From Patescibacteria group bacterium (GTDB lineage Bacteria; Patescibacteriota; Kazan-3B-28; UBA10110), in NCBI GenBank assembly GCA_003524745.1, contig DQGN01000030.1:1-8571 (forward strand): DNA of 8,571 nt. The letters are read 5' to 3'. Made by a program: the position numbers and the translations under genes. The notes under the pieces were generated by a model. It saw nothing but the letters and a program-made list of their open reading frames with translations, did not search any database and was not told where the DNA came from. Shown here one piece after another: positions 1 through 5,434 of the stretch (position 1 is its first letter; every line of letters begins with the position of its first letter).

Positions 1-86
1 AGAAATTTGGTCTTGTCGGCGAGTATCAAATAGTTAGATCCGGTTACCATACCGGTAGCGCCCAAGAATTGGATGGAAGTATTCAT
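1..86 (-). CDS. MBL-fold (beta-CASP type) RNA-processing hydrolase, N-terminal fragment
   Basis: Only the first 28 codons are in the window; the gene continues beyond the left edge. Read on the minus strand from ATG at 86-84, the peptide begins MNTSIQFLGATGMVTGSNYL and continues ILADKTKF. The pattern of a short beta strand, FLGA(T)G, then VTGSxYL is the characteristic start of metallo-beta-lactamase-fold nucleases with a beta-CASP/RNA-specificity domain (the RNase J / CPSF73-like and YSH1-like group). In those proteins it forms the first beta hairpin, ahead of the HxHxDH metal site, which lies outside this window. These enzymes usually act as cytoplasmic RNA endo- or exonucleases. The gene is divergent from the tRNA and purB. 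A sigma70-type promoter sits directly upstream and would place the transcript start at or next to the ATG. The family call rests on the N-terminal motif only, so the exact subfamily cannot be given. Confidence 0.75.
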   Translation of the reverse strand, partial: MNTSIQFLGATGMVTGSNYLILADKTKF

Positions 87-92
87 ATTCCC

Positions 93-122
93 AGTATAGC
101 TTGATAAGATAGAGATTGTCAG
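93..122 (-). promoter_or_regulatory. Promoter of the minus-strand MBL-fold gene, probably leaderless
   Basis: On the minus strand a -35 box CTGACA (122-117, five of six matches to TTGACA) is followed after 18 bases by a -10 box TATACT (98-93, five of six matches to TATAAT). Only six bases separate the -10 box from the ATG, so transcription should begin at about the first base of the start codon. A weak GGGA lies four bases before the ATG; it would be at the extreme 5' end of the transcript or absent from it. Confidence 0.55.
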
Positions 123-135
123 CTATCCTGTCTTT

Positions 136-162
136 GTCATCCCGAGCAGGGTCGAGGGATCT
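136..162. repeat. REP-like imperfect palindrome
   Basis: The core is ATCCC (139-143) pairing with GGGAT (156-160), extended inward by GA/TC with a two-base bulge and a GCAGGG loop. The wording GTCATCCCGAG...GAGGGATCT resembles the dispersed intergenic palindromes (REP-like, often tied to RAYT transposases) seen in many environmental bacterial genomes. Only one copy is in this window, so its repeat nature is inferred from recall of similar elements. It lies in the divergent spacer, and its right end abuts the probable -10 box of the tRNA gene. Confidence 0.4.
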
Positions 163-168
163 TATACT
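163..168 (+). promoter_or_regulatory. Probable -10 box for tRNA-Ala
   Basis: TATACT (five of six matches to TATAAT) ends six bases before the first base of the mature tRNA, so the primary transcript would start at or just before the tRNA 5' end. No -35 box is seen at 16-18 bases. A TTGTCA at 134-139 is too far upstream (23-base spacer). Confidence 0.4.
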
Positions 169-174
169 ACAGAG

Positions 175-251
<77 letters not shown>

Positions 252-280
252 AAACGCGAAATCCCCACAATGGGAGTCTT

Positions 281-289
281 TGCTATAAT
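281..289 (+). promoter_or_regulatory. Extended -10 promoter for purB
   Basis: TG at 281-282, one base, then a perfect TATAAT at 284-289 make a consensus extended -10 element. No -35 match lies 16-18 bases upstream, which extended -10 promoters tolerate. The predicted start is near 296, giving a leader of about 60 bases before the purB ATG. Confidence 0.65.
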
Positions 290-296
290 AAACTAT

Positions 297-322
297 CACT
301 ACATTAGATGTAGTGTTGTTTT
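297..322 (+). other. Stem-loop at the predicted 5' end of purB mRNA, followed by a T-rich run
   Basis: CACTACAT (297-304) and ATGTAGTG (308-315) are perfect reverse complements around a three-base loop TAG, followed by TTGTTTT (316-322). The structure begins where transcription from the TATAAT box should start. It may be a 5'-terminal stabilising hairpin of the purB mRNA, an operator over the start site, or a modest terminator for the upstream tRNA transcript. The sequence cannot decide among these; the stem is AT-rich for a terminator. Confidence 0.5.
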
Positions 323-355
323 GACATCAATTCACTGTGAAGGAGAAAACTAATA

Positions 356-1801
356 ATGGACGAAGATCACAAAAAGTATGTGACTCCTTTGGTGGGTCGC
401 TATACTTCTAAGAAGGCGCAACAAATCTGGTCTGATCGTAGGCGACATGGTCTATGGCGTCGGTTATGGCTCAGTATTGCCAGAGCGCAACGTGAATTGG
501 GGGTGGATATCATTACTGAGGAAATGCTGACAGAAATGGCTGAGCACCTCGATGATATCGATTACTCACAGGTGGCCGAATTGGAAAGAGAATTTCGGCA
601 TGATGTTGTGGCACATTCTCGGGCTTTCGGGGAGGTTTGTCCATCAGCAGCCGGGATCATTCATCTTGGATTGGCCAGCATGTGTATTTGCGATAATGCC
701 GAGTTGATCATGATGAAACAGTCGATGATTCACATTCGCGGCTGTGCCATCCGGGCGTTGTCGGGCTTTCGAGACAGAATCCTGCAGTATGCCGAACTAC
801 CTATTGTAGGCATGTCACACTTGCAGGCCGCTCAACCCACCACTTTGGGAAAGCGACTGACAATGTATGCCCAGGATCTGACCTTCGATCTCGCCAATAT
901 CAATCGTTTTATCGAAGAGTTACCTTTCCGGGGGATTAAGGGTCCGGTGGGCACCCAATACCCTTTGCTGAAGTTATTCAAAGGGGACAGGGGCAAGGTC
1001 TCCATACTCGAAGAGCGAGTAGCAAAAGAGTATGGCTTCAGCAAAATCCTGCCTATCACAGGCCAGACTTATACTCGGAAGATCGATTCTCGCTATGTGT
1101 TCGTTTTCGCGGACTTGGCAGCCACTTTATACAAGTTTGCTCAGGATGTTCGGATCATGCAGTCGCGCAAAGAGGTGGAAGAGCCCTTCGGATCTCAACA
1201 AAAAGGATCTAGTTCGATGATCCACAAGCGCAATCCGATGAAAAGTGAACGCACTGATTCTCTGGGGCGGGAACTGATGGTTGCTACGCTCAGCCCGCTT
1301 CTCACTCATGCATTGCAGATGCTGGAACGCACATTGGACGACAGCGCTGCTCGTCGGCGATATTTGGCCGAATCATTCCTGTTGGCCGAGGCCATGTTGA
1401 TCCTAGTAACAGACATCATCAACGGCTTGACGGTGCACGAAAAAATCATCCAGAGAAACCTGGATCAGGAAATGCCGTTCTTGGTCGCTGAGGATATTCT
1501 GTTGGCCATGTGTGAACATGGGGCGAACCGACAGGGATGCTATGATCGGATTTATAAGCATGTTCAATTGGCTCATAGCCGAATCTATGACGGCGATGGC
1601 CTCAATGATCTGGTCGACAGGCTAAGAGGTGATGAGTATTTTTCACCCATCCATGATGAACTAGCTCGCATCGTGGATCCAAGGGAAATTTTTGGAGATG
1701 CACCTGCTCAGGCGATAAACTTTGTCCGGAGGGATATTGATCCTTTGCTAGACAAGTTCAAATCTGATTTTCAGGACGAAACTGCCGAGCTCACAGTCTA
1801 G
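356..1801 (+). CDS. purB: Adenylosuccinate lyase, eukaryote-like long type
   Basis: PurB is a cytoplasmic homotetramer of the fumarase/aspartase superfamily. It removes fumarate from SAICAR to give AICAR, and from adenylosuccinate to give AMP. The 481 residues match the length and block order of the human-type enzyme (about 484) rather than the shorter (about 430) form common in Firmicutes. Visible blocks are SDRRRHGLWRRLWL near residue 26, RHDVVAH with H82, AAGIIHLG at about 97-104, SHLQAAQ with the general-acid/base H155, and GQTYTRKID. The superfamily signature GSSSMIHKRNP spans residues 284-294, with the flexible-loop catalytic serine at S286. ERTLDDSAARR and YFSPIH follow. Where family members usually read GATS, this protein reads GLAS (A107-S108), a change at a substrate-contacting position. 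AAGGAG (340-345) lies ten bases before the ATG and supports the start. The gene stands alone between a tRNA and a terminator, away from other purine genes. Function is well supported; how the organism obtains IMP or SAICAR is not visible here. Confidence 0.95.
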   Translation: MDEDHKKYVTPLVGRYTSKKAQQIWSDRRRHGLWRRLWLSIARAQRELGVDIITEEMLTEMAEHLDDIDYSQVAELEREFRHDVVAHSRAFGEVCPSAAGIIHLGLASMCICDNAELIMMKQSMIHIRGCAIRALSGFRDRILQYAELPIVGMSHLQAAQPTTLGKRLTMYAQDLTFDLANINRFIEELPFRGIKGPVGTQYPLLKLFKGDRGKVSILEERVAKEYGFSKILPITGQTYTRKIDSRYVFVFADLAATLYKFAQDVRIMQSRKEVEEPFGSQQKGSSSMIHKRNPMKSERTDSLGRELMVATLSPLLTHALQMLERTLDDSAARRRYLAESFLLAEAMLILVTDIINGLTVHEKIIQRNLDQEMPFLVAEDILLAMCEHGANRQGCYDRIYKHVQLAHSRIYDGDGLNDLVDRLRGDEYFSPIHDELARIVDPREIFGDAPAQAINFVRRDIDPLLDKFKSDFQDETAELTV

Positions 1802-1827
1802 CTTCTCTTGTTGTTTACTAAAATATC

Positions 1828-1857
1828 ACAGCCGCTCGTAGTTAGAGCGGCTGTTTT
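1828..1857 (+). terminator. Rho-independent terminator after purB
   Basis: ACAGCCGCTC (1828-1837) pairs perfectly over ten bases with GAGCGGCTGT (1845-1854) around a seven-base loop GTAGTTA, and the last T of the stem continues into TTT. The stem is GC-rich and starts 26 bases after the purB stop. It closes the purB unit and separates it from leuS. Confidence 0.88.
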
Positions 1858-1864
1858 CTGGTTG

Positions 1865-1873
1865 TGTTAAAAT
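1865..1873 (+). promoter_or_regulatory. Extended -10 promoter for leuS
   Basis: TG (1865-1866), T, then TAAAAT (1868-1873, five of six matches to TATAAT). The place a -35 box would occupy lies inside the purB terminator and shows no match. The predicted start is near 1880, giving a leader of under 30 bases. Confidence 0.5.
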
Positions 1874-1902
1874 TAAAATACTCCCAGAGGAGTTAATTTT
1901 AA
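1867..1902 (+). other. Inverted repeat across the leuS promoter and ribosome-binding site
   Basis: TTAAAATTAA (1867-1876) pairs over ten bases with TTAATTTTAA (1893-1902). Inside, CTCC (1881-1884) pairs with GGAG (1889-1892) around loop CAGA, leaving AATA (1877-1880) bulged. The GGAG is the core of the leuS Shine-Dalgarno sequence AGGAG (1888-1892). A read-through transcript could form the whole hairpin and hide the ribosome-binding site; a transcript starting near 1880 keeps only the short inner stem. A regulatory role is inference. Confidence 0.45.
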
Positions 1903-1906
1903 TGGT

Positions 1907-4726
1907 ATGGCAGAGATAAAAGACAAATACGATCACCAAGCACAAGATGCCAAGTGGCAAAAGTATTGGGAGAAAAACCAGACTTTTTCTACCAAAGAAA
2001 AAGGTAAGAAAAAATATGTTTTGGATATGTTTCCCTACCCGTCTGGGGATGGTTTGCATGTAGGGCACCCCAGAAGCTACACTGCCAGCGACATCTTGTC
2101 GCATTACTACCGATTAAACGGGTTTGATGTTTTGCACCCAGTCGGATTCGATGCTTTTGGTCTGCCAGCCGAGAACGCTGCCATTAAAAAAGGTATCCCG
2201 CCGGCTGAAAATACGGCTAAGAATATCCAAAGGTTCAGCGAACAACTGAAAATGTTGGGCATTTCTTATGATTGGAGTCGGCAAATTGTCACTTCCGATC
2301 CAGACTATTATAAATGGACGCAGTGGCTATTCTTAGAGTTGTATAAAAATGGCTTGGCTTATCAAAAAGAAGCTTTTGTGAATTGGTGTCCCAAAGATAA
2401 AACCGTATTAGCCAACGAACAAGTGGTGGGGGGGCGCTGTGAGCGCTGCGGCACGGCGGTAGTCCAAGAAAAGCGCACCCAATGGTTTTTCAAAATCACT
2501 GATTTTGCCGAAGAACTTCTCTCCGGGTTAGATAAATTAGATTGGCCGGACAGCACTAAAGAAATTCAGCGCAATTGGATCGGAAAATCCGAGGGGGCAG
2601 ACATCGAATTCGCTGTTAAAGACTCGGATGTCAAAATTAAAATATTCACCACTCGGCCAGATACTTTATTCGGCGCAACTTATATGGTGTTGGCTCCAGA
2701 ATATGTTGGTTTGGATCAAATTGTGACGGCAGAACACCAAGATGAAGTTAAAAAGTACCAGGTAACTACCGCCAAAAGAACCGAATTAGACCGTATTGCC
2801 GAAACCAAAGATAAAACCGGTGTATTTACGGGGGCGTATGCCATCAATCCGGTGAGTGGTGCCGAAATTCCTATTTGGGTAGCCGATTATGTGTTGGCCG
2901 GCTACGGTTATGGAGCGGTGATGTGTGTGCCAGCACATGATGAGCGTGACTTTGCTTTTGCCCAAAAATTTAATCTGTCTATTCAACAAGTAGCAGCTCC
3001 GCTTTATATTACTGATCAAGGGGCGGATGCAGTTCGACCTGACCAAGAAGATGTACGTCGCAAAATAGTAACAGTTATTTTAAAACACTGGAGCGAAGAT
3101 AAAGTATTTGGTTTAAACTGGGAAAAGCTTAACTGGAAATCATTTATTCTGGGGGGAGTGGAAGAAGGCGAGACCTTTGAGGAGGCAGCTATTCGAGAAG
3201 CGGTTGAAGAGTCGGGATATCAAAATATAAAGTCAGTCAAAAAGATTGGGTTCGAAACGCACAGCCGTTTTTTTGCTAGACATAAAGATGTTAATCGGTA
3301 CTCCGTGTCTGAATGTTGTGTTGTGGAATTGACTGATGGGAAATATATAGAACCTGCCGAAGAGCATGTTAAAAATCATCGGGGTGAGTGGATAGATACG
3401 AAGACAATAATTGGGTATGTCAATCTGAATAACAATATTTATTATGCTGATATTTTCTTAAATGGTGAGAAACCATTTGTGGGACAAGGAGTAGTGATTA
3501 ATTCCGGTAAGTTTAATGGGATATCATCGCTAGAGGCAGGAGAAAAAATTACCAAACAGGTGAAGGGGCAAATGACTACAAAATATCGGTTGCGGGACTG
3601 GTTGGTTTCGAGGCAACGCTATTGGGGGACGCCGATCCCTATTTTGTACGACAAAAATGACAACCCCATTCCAATCAAAGAAGCGGATTTGCCAGTACTT
3701 TTACCGACTGATGTAGAATTTCGTCCTACTGGCGAATCACCTTTAATTTATTCTGAAGCATTCAAGGCCTTACCTGCAGGCTATCCCGAAGCGGTTCGCA
3801 GGGAATACGATACACTGGACACATTTGTTTGCTCGTCCTGGTATTATATGCGCTATGCTGATCCCAAAAATGCCACCAGATTTGCCGACAAAAATAAATT
3901 AAAATACTGGTTGCCGGTAGATACATATATAGGTGGAGCCGAACATGCCACGGGGCACCTAATCTTTGCTCGGTTTATTACCAAAGTATTACACAAACTT
4001 GGATATATCGATTTTGATGAACCATTTTTGAAATTGTGCCACCAAGGGTTGGTTTTAGGGGAGAATGGCGAGAAAATGAGCAAATCTAAAGGGAATGTCA
4101 TTAATCCTGACGAAGTTGTGGAGGGGTTCGGGGCCGACGCTTTGCGTATGTACGAAATGTTTATGGGGCCGTTTGACCAATCTATCCCGTGGAGTACTGC
4201 CGGCATTGAAGGCATCAAGAAATTCTTGGATCGGACCTACCGATTAGTGCAAAAACGCAAGTCTATGCCAAAAGATACCAGCCAAGATAACGATCTCCAT
4301 CGATTGATTATCAAAATCACCCAAGATATTGAAAGCTTTCATTTTAATACCGCAGTAAGTGCCTTTATGATTTTCGTGAATGAAGCTATTGCTAATGGTA
4401 AGAGCAGTAGTTGGGTCGAAGATTTTGTGATTTTGTTAGCTCCTTTTGCCCCGCATTTAGCTGAAGAGTTGTGGCAACGAGTTTTAGGCAAAACCACCAG
4501 TATATTTGTAAGCACTTGGCCCACAGCTGACCCAGCTAAGGCTAAATTGCAGCAAGTTGAGATTGTGGTACAGGATAAAGGTAAGAAAAGAGGCATAATT
4601 AGTGTGGCAGCTGGCACCAGCGCAGCGGAAGTAATTGATAAAATTAAGCAAGATAGCAAATTAGCGCCGTTAGCTGTAGCAGAAAACTATAAATTTGTGC
4701 CCGATCGCATTATTAACTTCTTTTAA
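1907..4726 (+). CDS. leuS: Leucyl-tRNA synthetase with an inserted Nudix hydrolase domain
   Basis: This class I synthetase charges tRNA-Leu in the cytoplasm. The catalytic domain carries MFPYPSGDGLHVGH, with the HIGH motif at H51-H54. A zinc-type knuckle has C161 and C178-E-R-C181. The CP1 editing domain includes TTRPDT (248-253) and PAHDERD ending at D348, the counterpart of the amino-group-binding Asp of bacterial LeuRS. The KMSKS loop is exact (K723-S727). An all-helical anticodon-binding domain spans roughly 790-872 (APFAPHLAEELW at 845-856), and a small C-terminal domain ends at 939. No leucine-specific insertion precedes KMSKS. Between the end of the editing domain (about 365) and the FVGQGVVINSGKF block (524-536) lies an extra segment of about 158 residues holding a complete Nudix box (416-438). 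This accounts for the length above the usual 800-880. The start is ATG 1907; AGGAG lies 14 bases upstream, a long spacing. No upstream in-frame start exists before a stop at 1874. It is probably co-transcribed with the next gene, two bases away. Confidence 0.97.
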   Translation: MAEIKDKYDHQAQDAKWQKYWEKNQTFSTKEKGKKKYVLDMFPYPSGDGLHVGHPRSYTASDILSHYYRLNGFDVLHPVGFDAFGLPAENAAIKKGIPPAENTAKNIQRFSEQLKMLGISYDWSRQIVTSDPDYYKWTQWLFLELYKNGLAYQKEAFVNWCPKDKTVLANEQVVGGRCERCGTAVVQEKRTQWFFKITDFAEELLSGLDKLDWPDSTKEIQRNWIGKSEGADIEFAVKDSDVKIKIFTTRPDTLFGATYMVLAPEYVGLDQIVTAEHQDEVKKYQVTTAKRTELDRIAETKDKTGVFTGAYAINPVSGAEIPIWVADYVLAGYGYGAVMCVPAHDERDFAFAQKFNLSIQQVAAPLYITDQGADAVRPDQEDVRRKIVTVILKHWSEDKVFGLNWEKLNWKSFILGGVEEGETFEEAAIREAVEESGYQNIKSVKKIGFETHSRFFARHKDVNRYSVSECCVVELTDGKYIEPAEEHVKNHRGEWIDTKTIIGYVNLNNNIYYADIFLNGEKPFVGQGVVINSGKFNGISSLEAGEKITKQVKGQMTTKYRLRDWLVSRQRYWGTPIPILYDKNDNPIPIKEADLPVLLPTDVEFRPTGESPLIYSEAFKALPAGYPEAVRREYDTLDTFVCSSWYYMRYADPKNATRFADKNKLKYWLPVDTYIGGAEHATGHLIFARFITKVLHKLGYIDFDEPFLKLCHQGLVLGENGEKMSKSKGNVINPDEVVEGFGADALRMYEMFMGPFDQSIPWSTAGIEGIKKFLDRTYRLVQKRKSMPKDTSQDNDLHRLIIKITQDIESFHFNTAVSAFMIFVNEAIANGKSSSWVEDFVILLAPFAPHLAEELWQRVLGKTTSIFVSTWPTADPAKAKLQQVEIVVQDKGKKRGIISVAAGTSAAEVIDKIKQDSKLAPLAVAENYKFVPDRIINFF
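3002..3475 (+). other. Nudix domain insertion within leuS
   Basis: This segment covers residues about 366-523 of the synthetase. The Nudix signature Gx5Ex7REUxEExGU is complete: G416, E422, R430-E431, E434-E435, G437, Y438. A predicted beta strand (KIVTVILKHW) and a W/K-rich strand (FGLNWEKLNWKSFILGG) lead into it. EEHVKNHRGEWID, typical of the later Nudix strand region, follows. Nudix enzymes hydrolyse nucleoside diphosphates linked to another moiety using Mg bound by the REXXEE glutamates; the substrate here is unknown. The insertion point is exactly at the junction where the editing domain rejoins the catalytic fold, so both host domains stay whole. By hand count 3061-3480 is about 37% GC, while sampled flanking leuS lines are 42-55%. 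Confidence 0.9.
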
Positions 4727-4728
4727 GT

Positions 4729-5370
4729 ATGGAAGATATCTTAGAACCCAATCAAAATCAGGAAATTGAACAAGAGGAGATTGTCATCGAAAAGGAATGG
4801 GACCGCATCGAGAAATTGTTGGTACAAAAAAATAGAGCTGCCTTAAATATGGCGGTGGTCGAAGCCGATAAACTCTTTCGGGAGGTTCTGGGTATTATTA
4901 GTTTCGGCGACACGGTGAATGAAGCGATTCAAAATTCCTCCAATTTGTTTTCTAACCTGAAAGGGCTATTGGAAGTACGCAAAGTTTACGAAGATATTGT
5001 GGAGGTACCCGGATTTTTTGTGGATCAAAAAATTGCTAAAGATACGACTGCCATTTATCTCAAAGCGATCTTAGATATGATGGGCAAAGATTATCAACCC
5101 AAAGGAGCTTTTCATGCCATTTGTAATGAGCTGGCTTATTTTAGCGAATCCCGGCCGTATTTGTTGAGAACAATCTTTTTAGGCGTGCTAATATTTTTGG
5201 TCGGTGTCTGGTTTTTGGCTGATACGGCTCCGGGGCAGCTCATTGTCAGCGCTGCCGTGGGTCTAACTCATTTTGTGCTGAATTGGGTGTGGTCTCTGGT
5301 CATTATTTTGGCGATTATTTTTGCCATCGTCTTGTTTAGCTGGCTGTTCTTTGAACGGCGCAAACGATGA
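4729..5370 (+). CDS. Hypothetical protein: helical N-terminal domain plus C-terminal membrane anchor
   Basis: I do not recognise a named family for this 213-residue protein. Residues 1-25 are very acidic and probably disordered. Residues about 24-140 look all-helical (EKEWDRIEKLLVQKNRAALN, then MAVVEADKLFREVLGIISFG). This recalls a domain style common in small hypothetical proteins of Patescibacteria with an 'AIIEADKxL' core, but the resemblance is from memory. Two strong hydrophobic helices follow at about 145-164 and 186-208, with a semi-hydrophobic linker (165-185), and the protein ends in ERRKR. The positive-inside rule would place both ends in the cytoplasm. There is no signal peptide. 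The gene starts two bases after the leuS stop and shows no clear Shine-Dalgarno sequence, which suggests translational coupling to leuS. The stop is TGA, used as a real stop. A role as a membrane-tethered adaptor is only a guess. Confidence 0.85.
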   Translation: MEDILEPNQNQEIEQEEIVIEKEWDRIEKLLVQKNRAALNMAVVEADKLFREVLGIISFGDTVNEAIQNSSNLFSNLKGLLEVRKVYEDIVEVPGFFVDQKIAKDTTAIYLKAILDMMGKDYQPKGAFHAICNELAYFSESRPYLLRTIFLGVLIFLVGVWFLADTAPGQLIVSAAVGLTHFVLNWVWSLVIILAIIFAIVLFSWLFFERRKR

Positions 5371-5387
5371 AACAAAACAGGAAAGTT

Positions 5388-5396
5388 TGTTAGAAT
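5388..5396 (+). promoter_or_regulatory. Extended -10 promoter for dnaE
   Basis: TG (5388-5389), T, then TAGAAT (5391-5396, five of six matches to TATAAT). It lies just after the preceding stop codon and 36 bases before the dnaE start, with no clear -35 box. It has the same layout as the elements before purB and leuS. No intrinsic terminator separates it from the leuS unit, so read-through into dnaE is also possible. Confidence 0.5.
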
Positions 5397-5422
5397 AAAA
5401 AGTACGTTATTTATTTTGGCGT

Positions 5423-5434
5423 AGGAGGAAATTG
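5423..5434 (+). promoter_or_regulatory. Shine-Dalgarno and TTG start of dnaE
   Basis: A full AGGAGG (5423-5428) precedes TTG at 5432 by only three bases. No ATG or GTG occurs in frame between the upstream stop (5396) and the conserved PHP histidines. The next in-frame TTG (5441) would lie within the HLHVH motif and remove the first metal ligand. TTG 5432 gives MIHLHVHSHYSLLDG, which fits the usual DnaE N-terminus, so it is chosen despite the tight spacing. Confidence 0.7.

Noticed and set aside
3..104. Open plus-strand frame of 33 codons ending in TGA, possibly the tail of an upstream gene
   Set aside because: Its peptide matches nothing I know, while the opposite strand over the same bases gives a clear MBL-fold N-terminus with a well-placed promoter.
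263..274. CCCA/TGGG mini-hairpin after the tRNA as a terminator
   Set aside because: Only four pairs with a tiny loop and no T-run; too weak.
321..326. Perfect TTGACA before purB as a -35 box
   Set aside because: No -10-like sequence lies 16-18 bases downstream; that space is the Shine-Dalgarno region.
1902..1904. ATG 1902 as the leuS start
   Set aside because: It is out of frame with leuS and stops after five codons; kept only as a possible overlapping mini-ORF.
3002..3475. The Nudix segment as a separate gene or an assembly artefact
   Set aside because: The reading frame is continuous on both sides, there is no internal start signal or stop, and the junctions fall at a domain border with both LeuRS halves complete.
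3853..4218. 121-codon open frame on the minus strand inside leuS
   Set aside because: Antisense to the KMSKS region of leuS; low-complexity peptide with no recognisable domain.
5371..5391. AACAAA(A)C/GTTTGTT hairpin between the two-TM protein gene and dnaE as a terminator
   Set aside because: AT-rich, with a bulge, and followed by A-rich sequence rather than a T-run.
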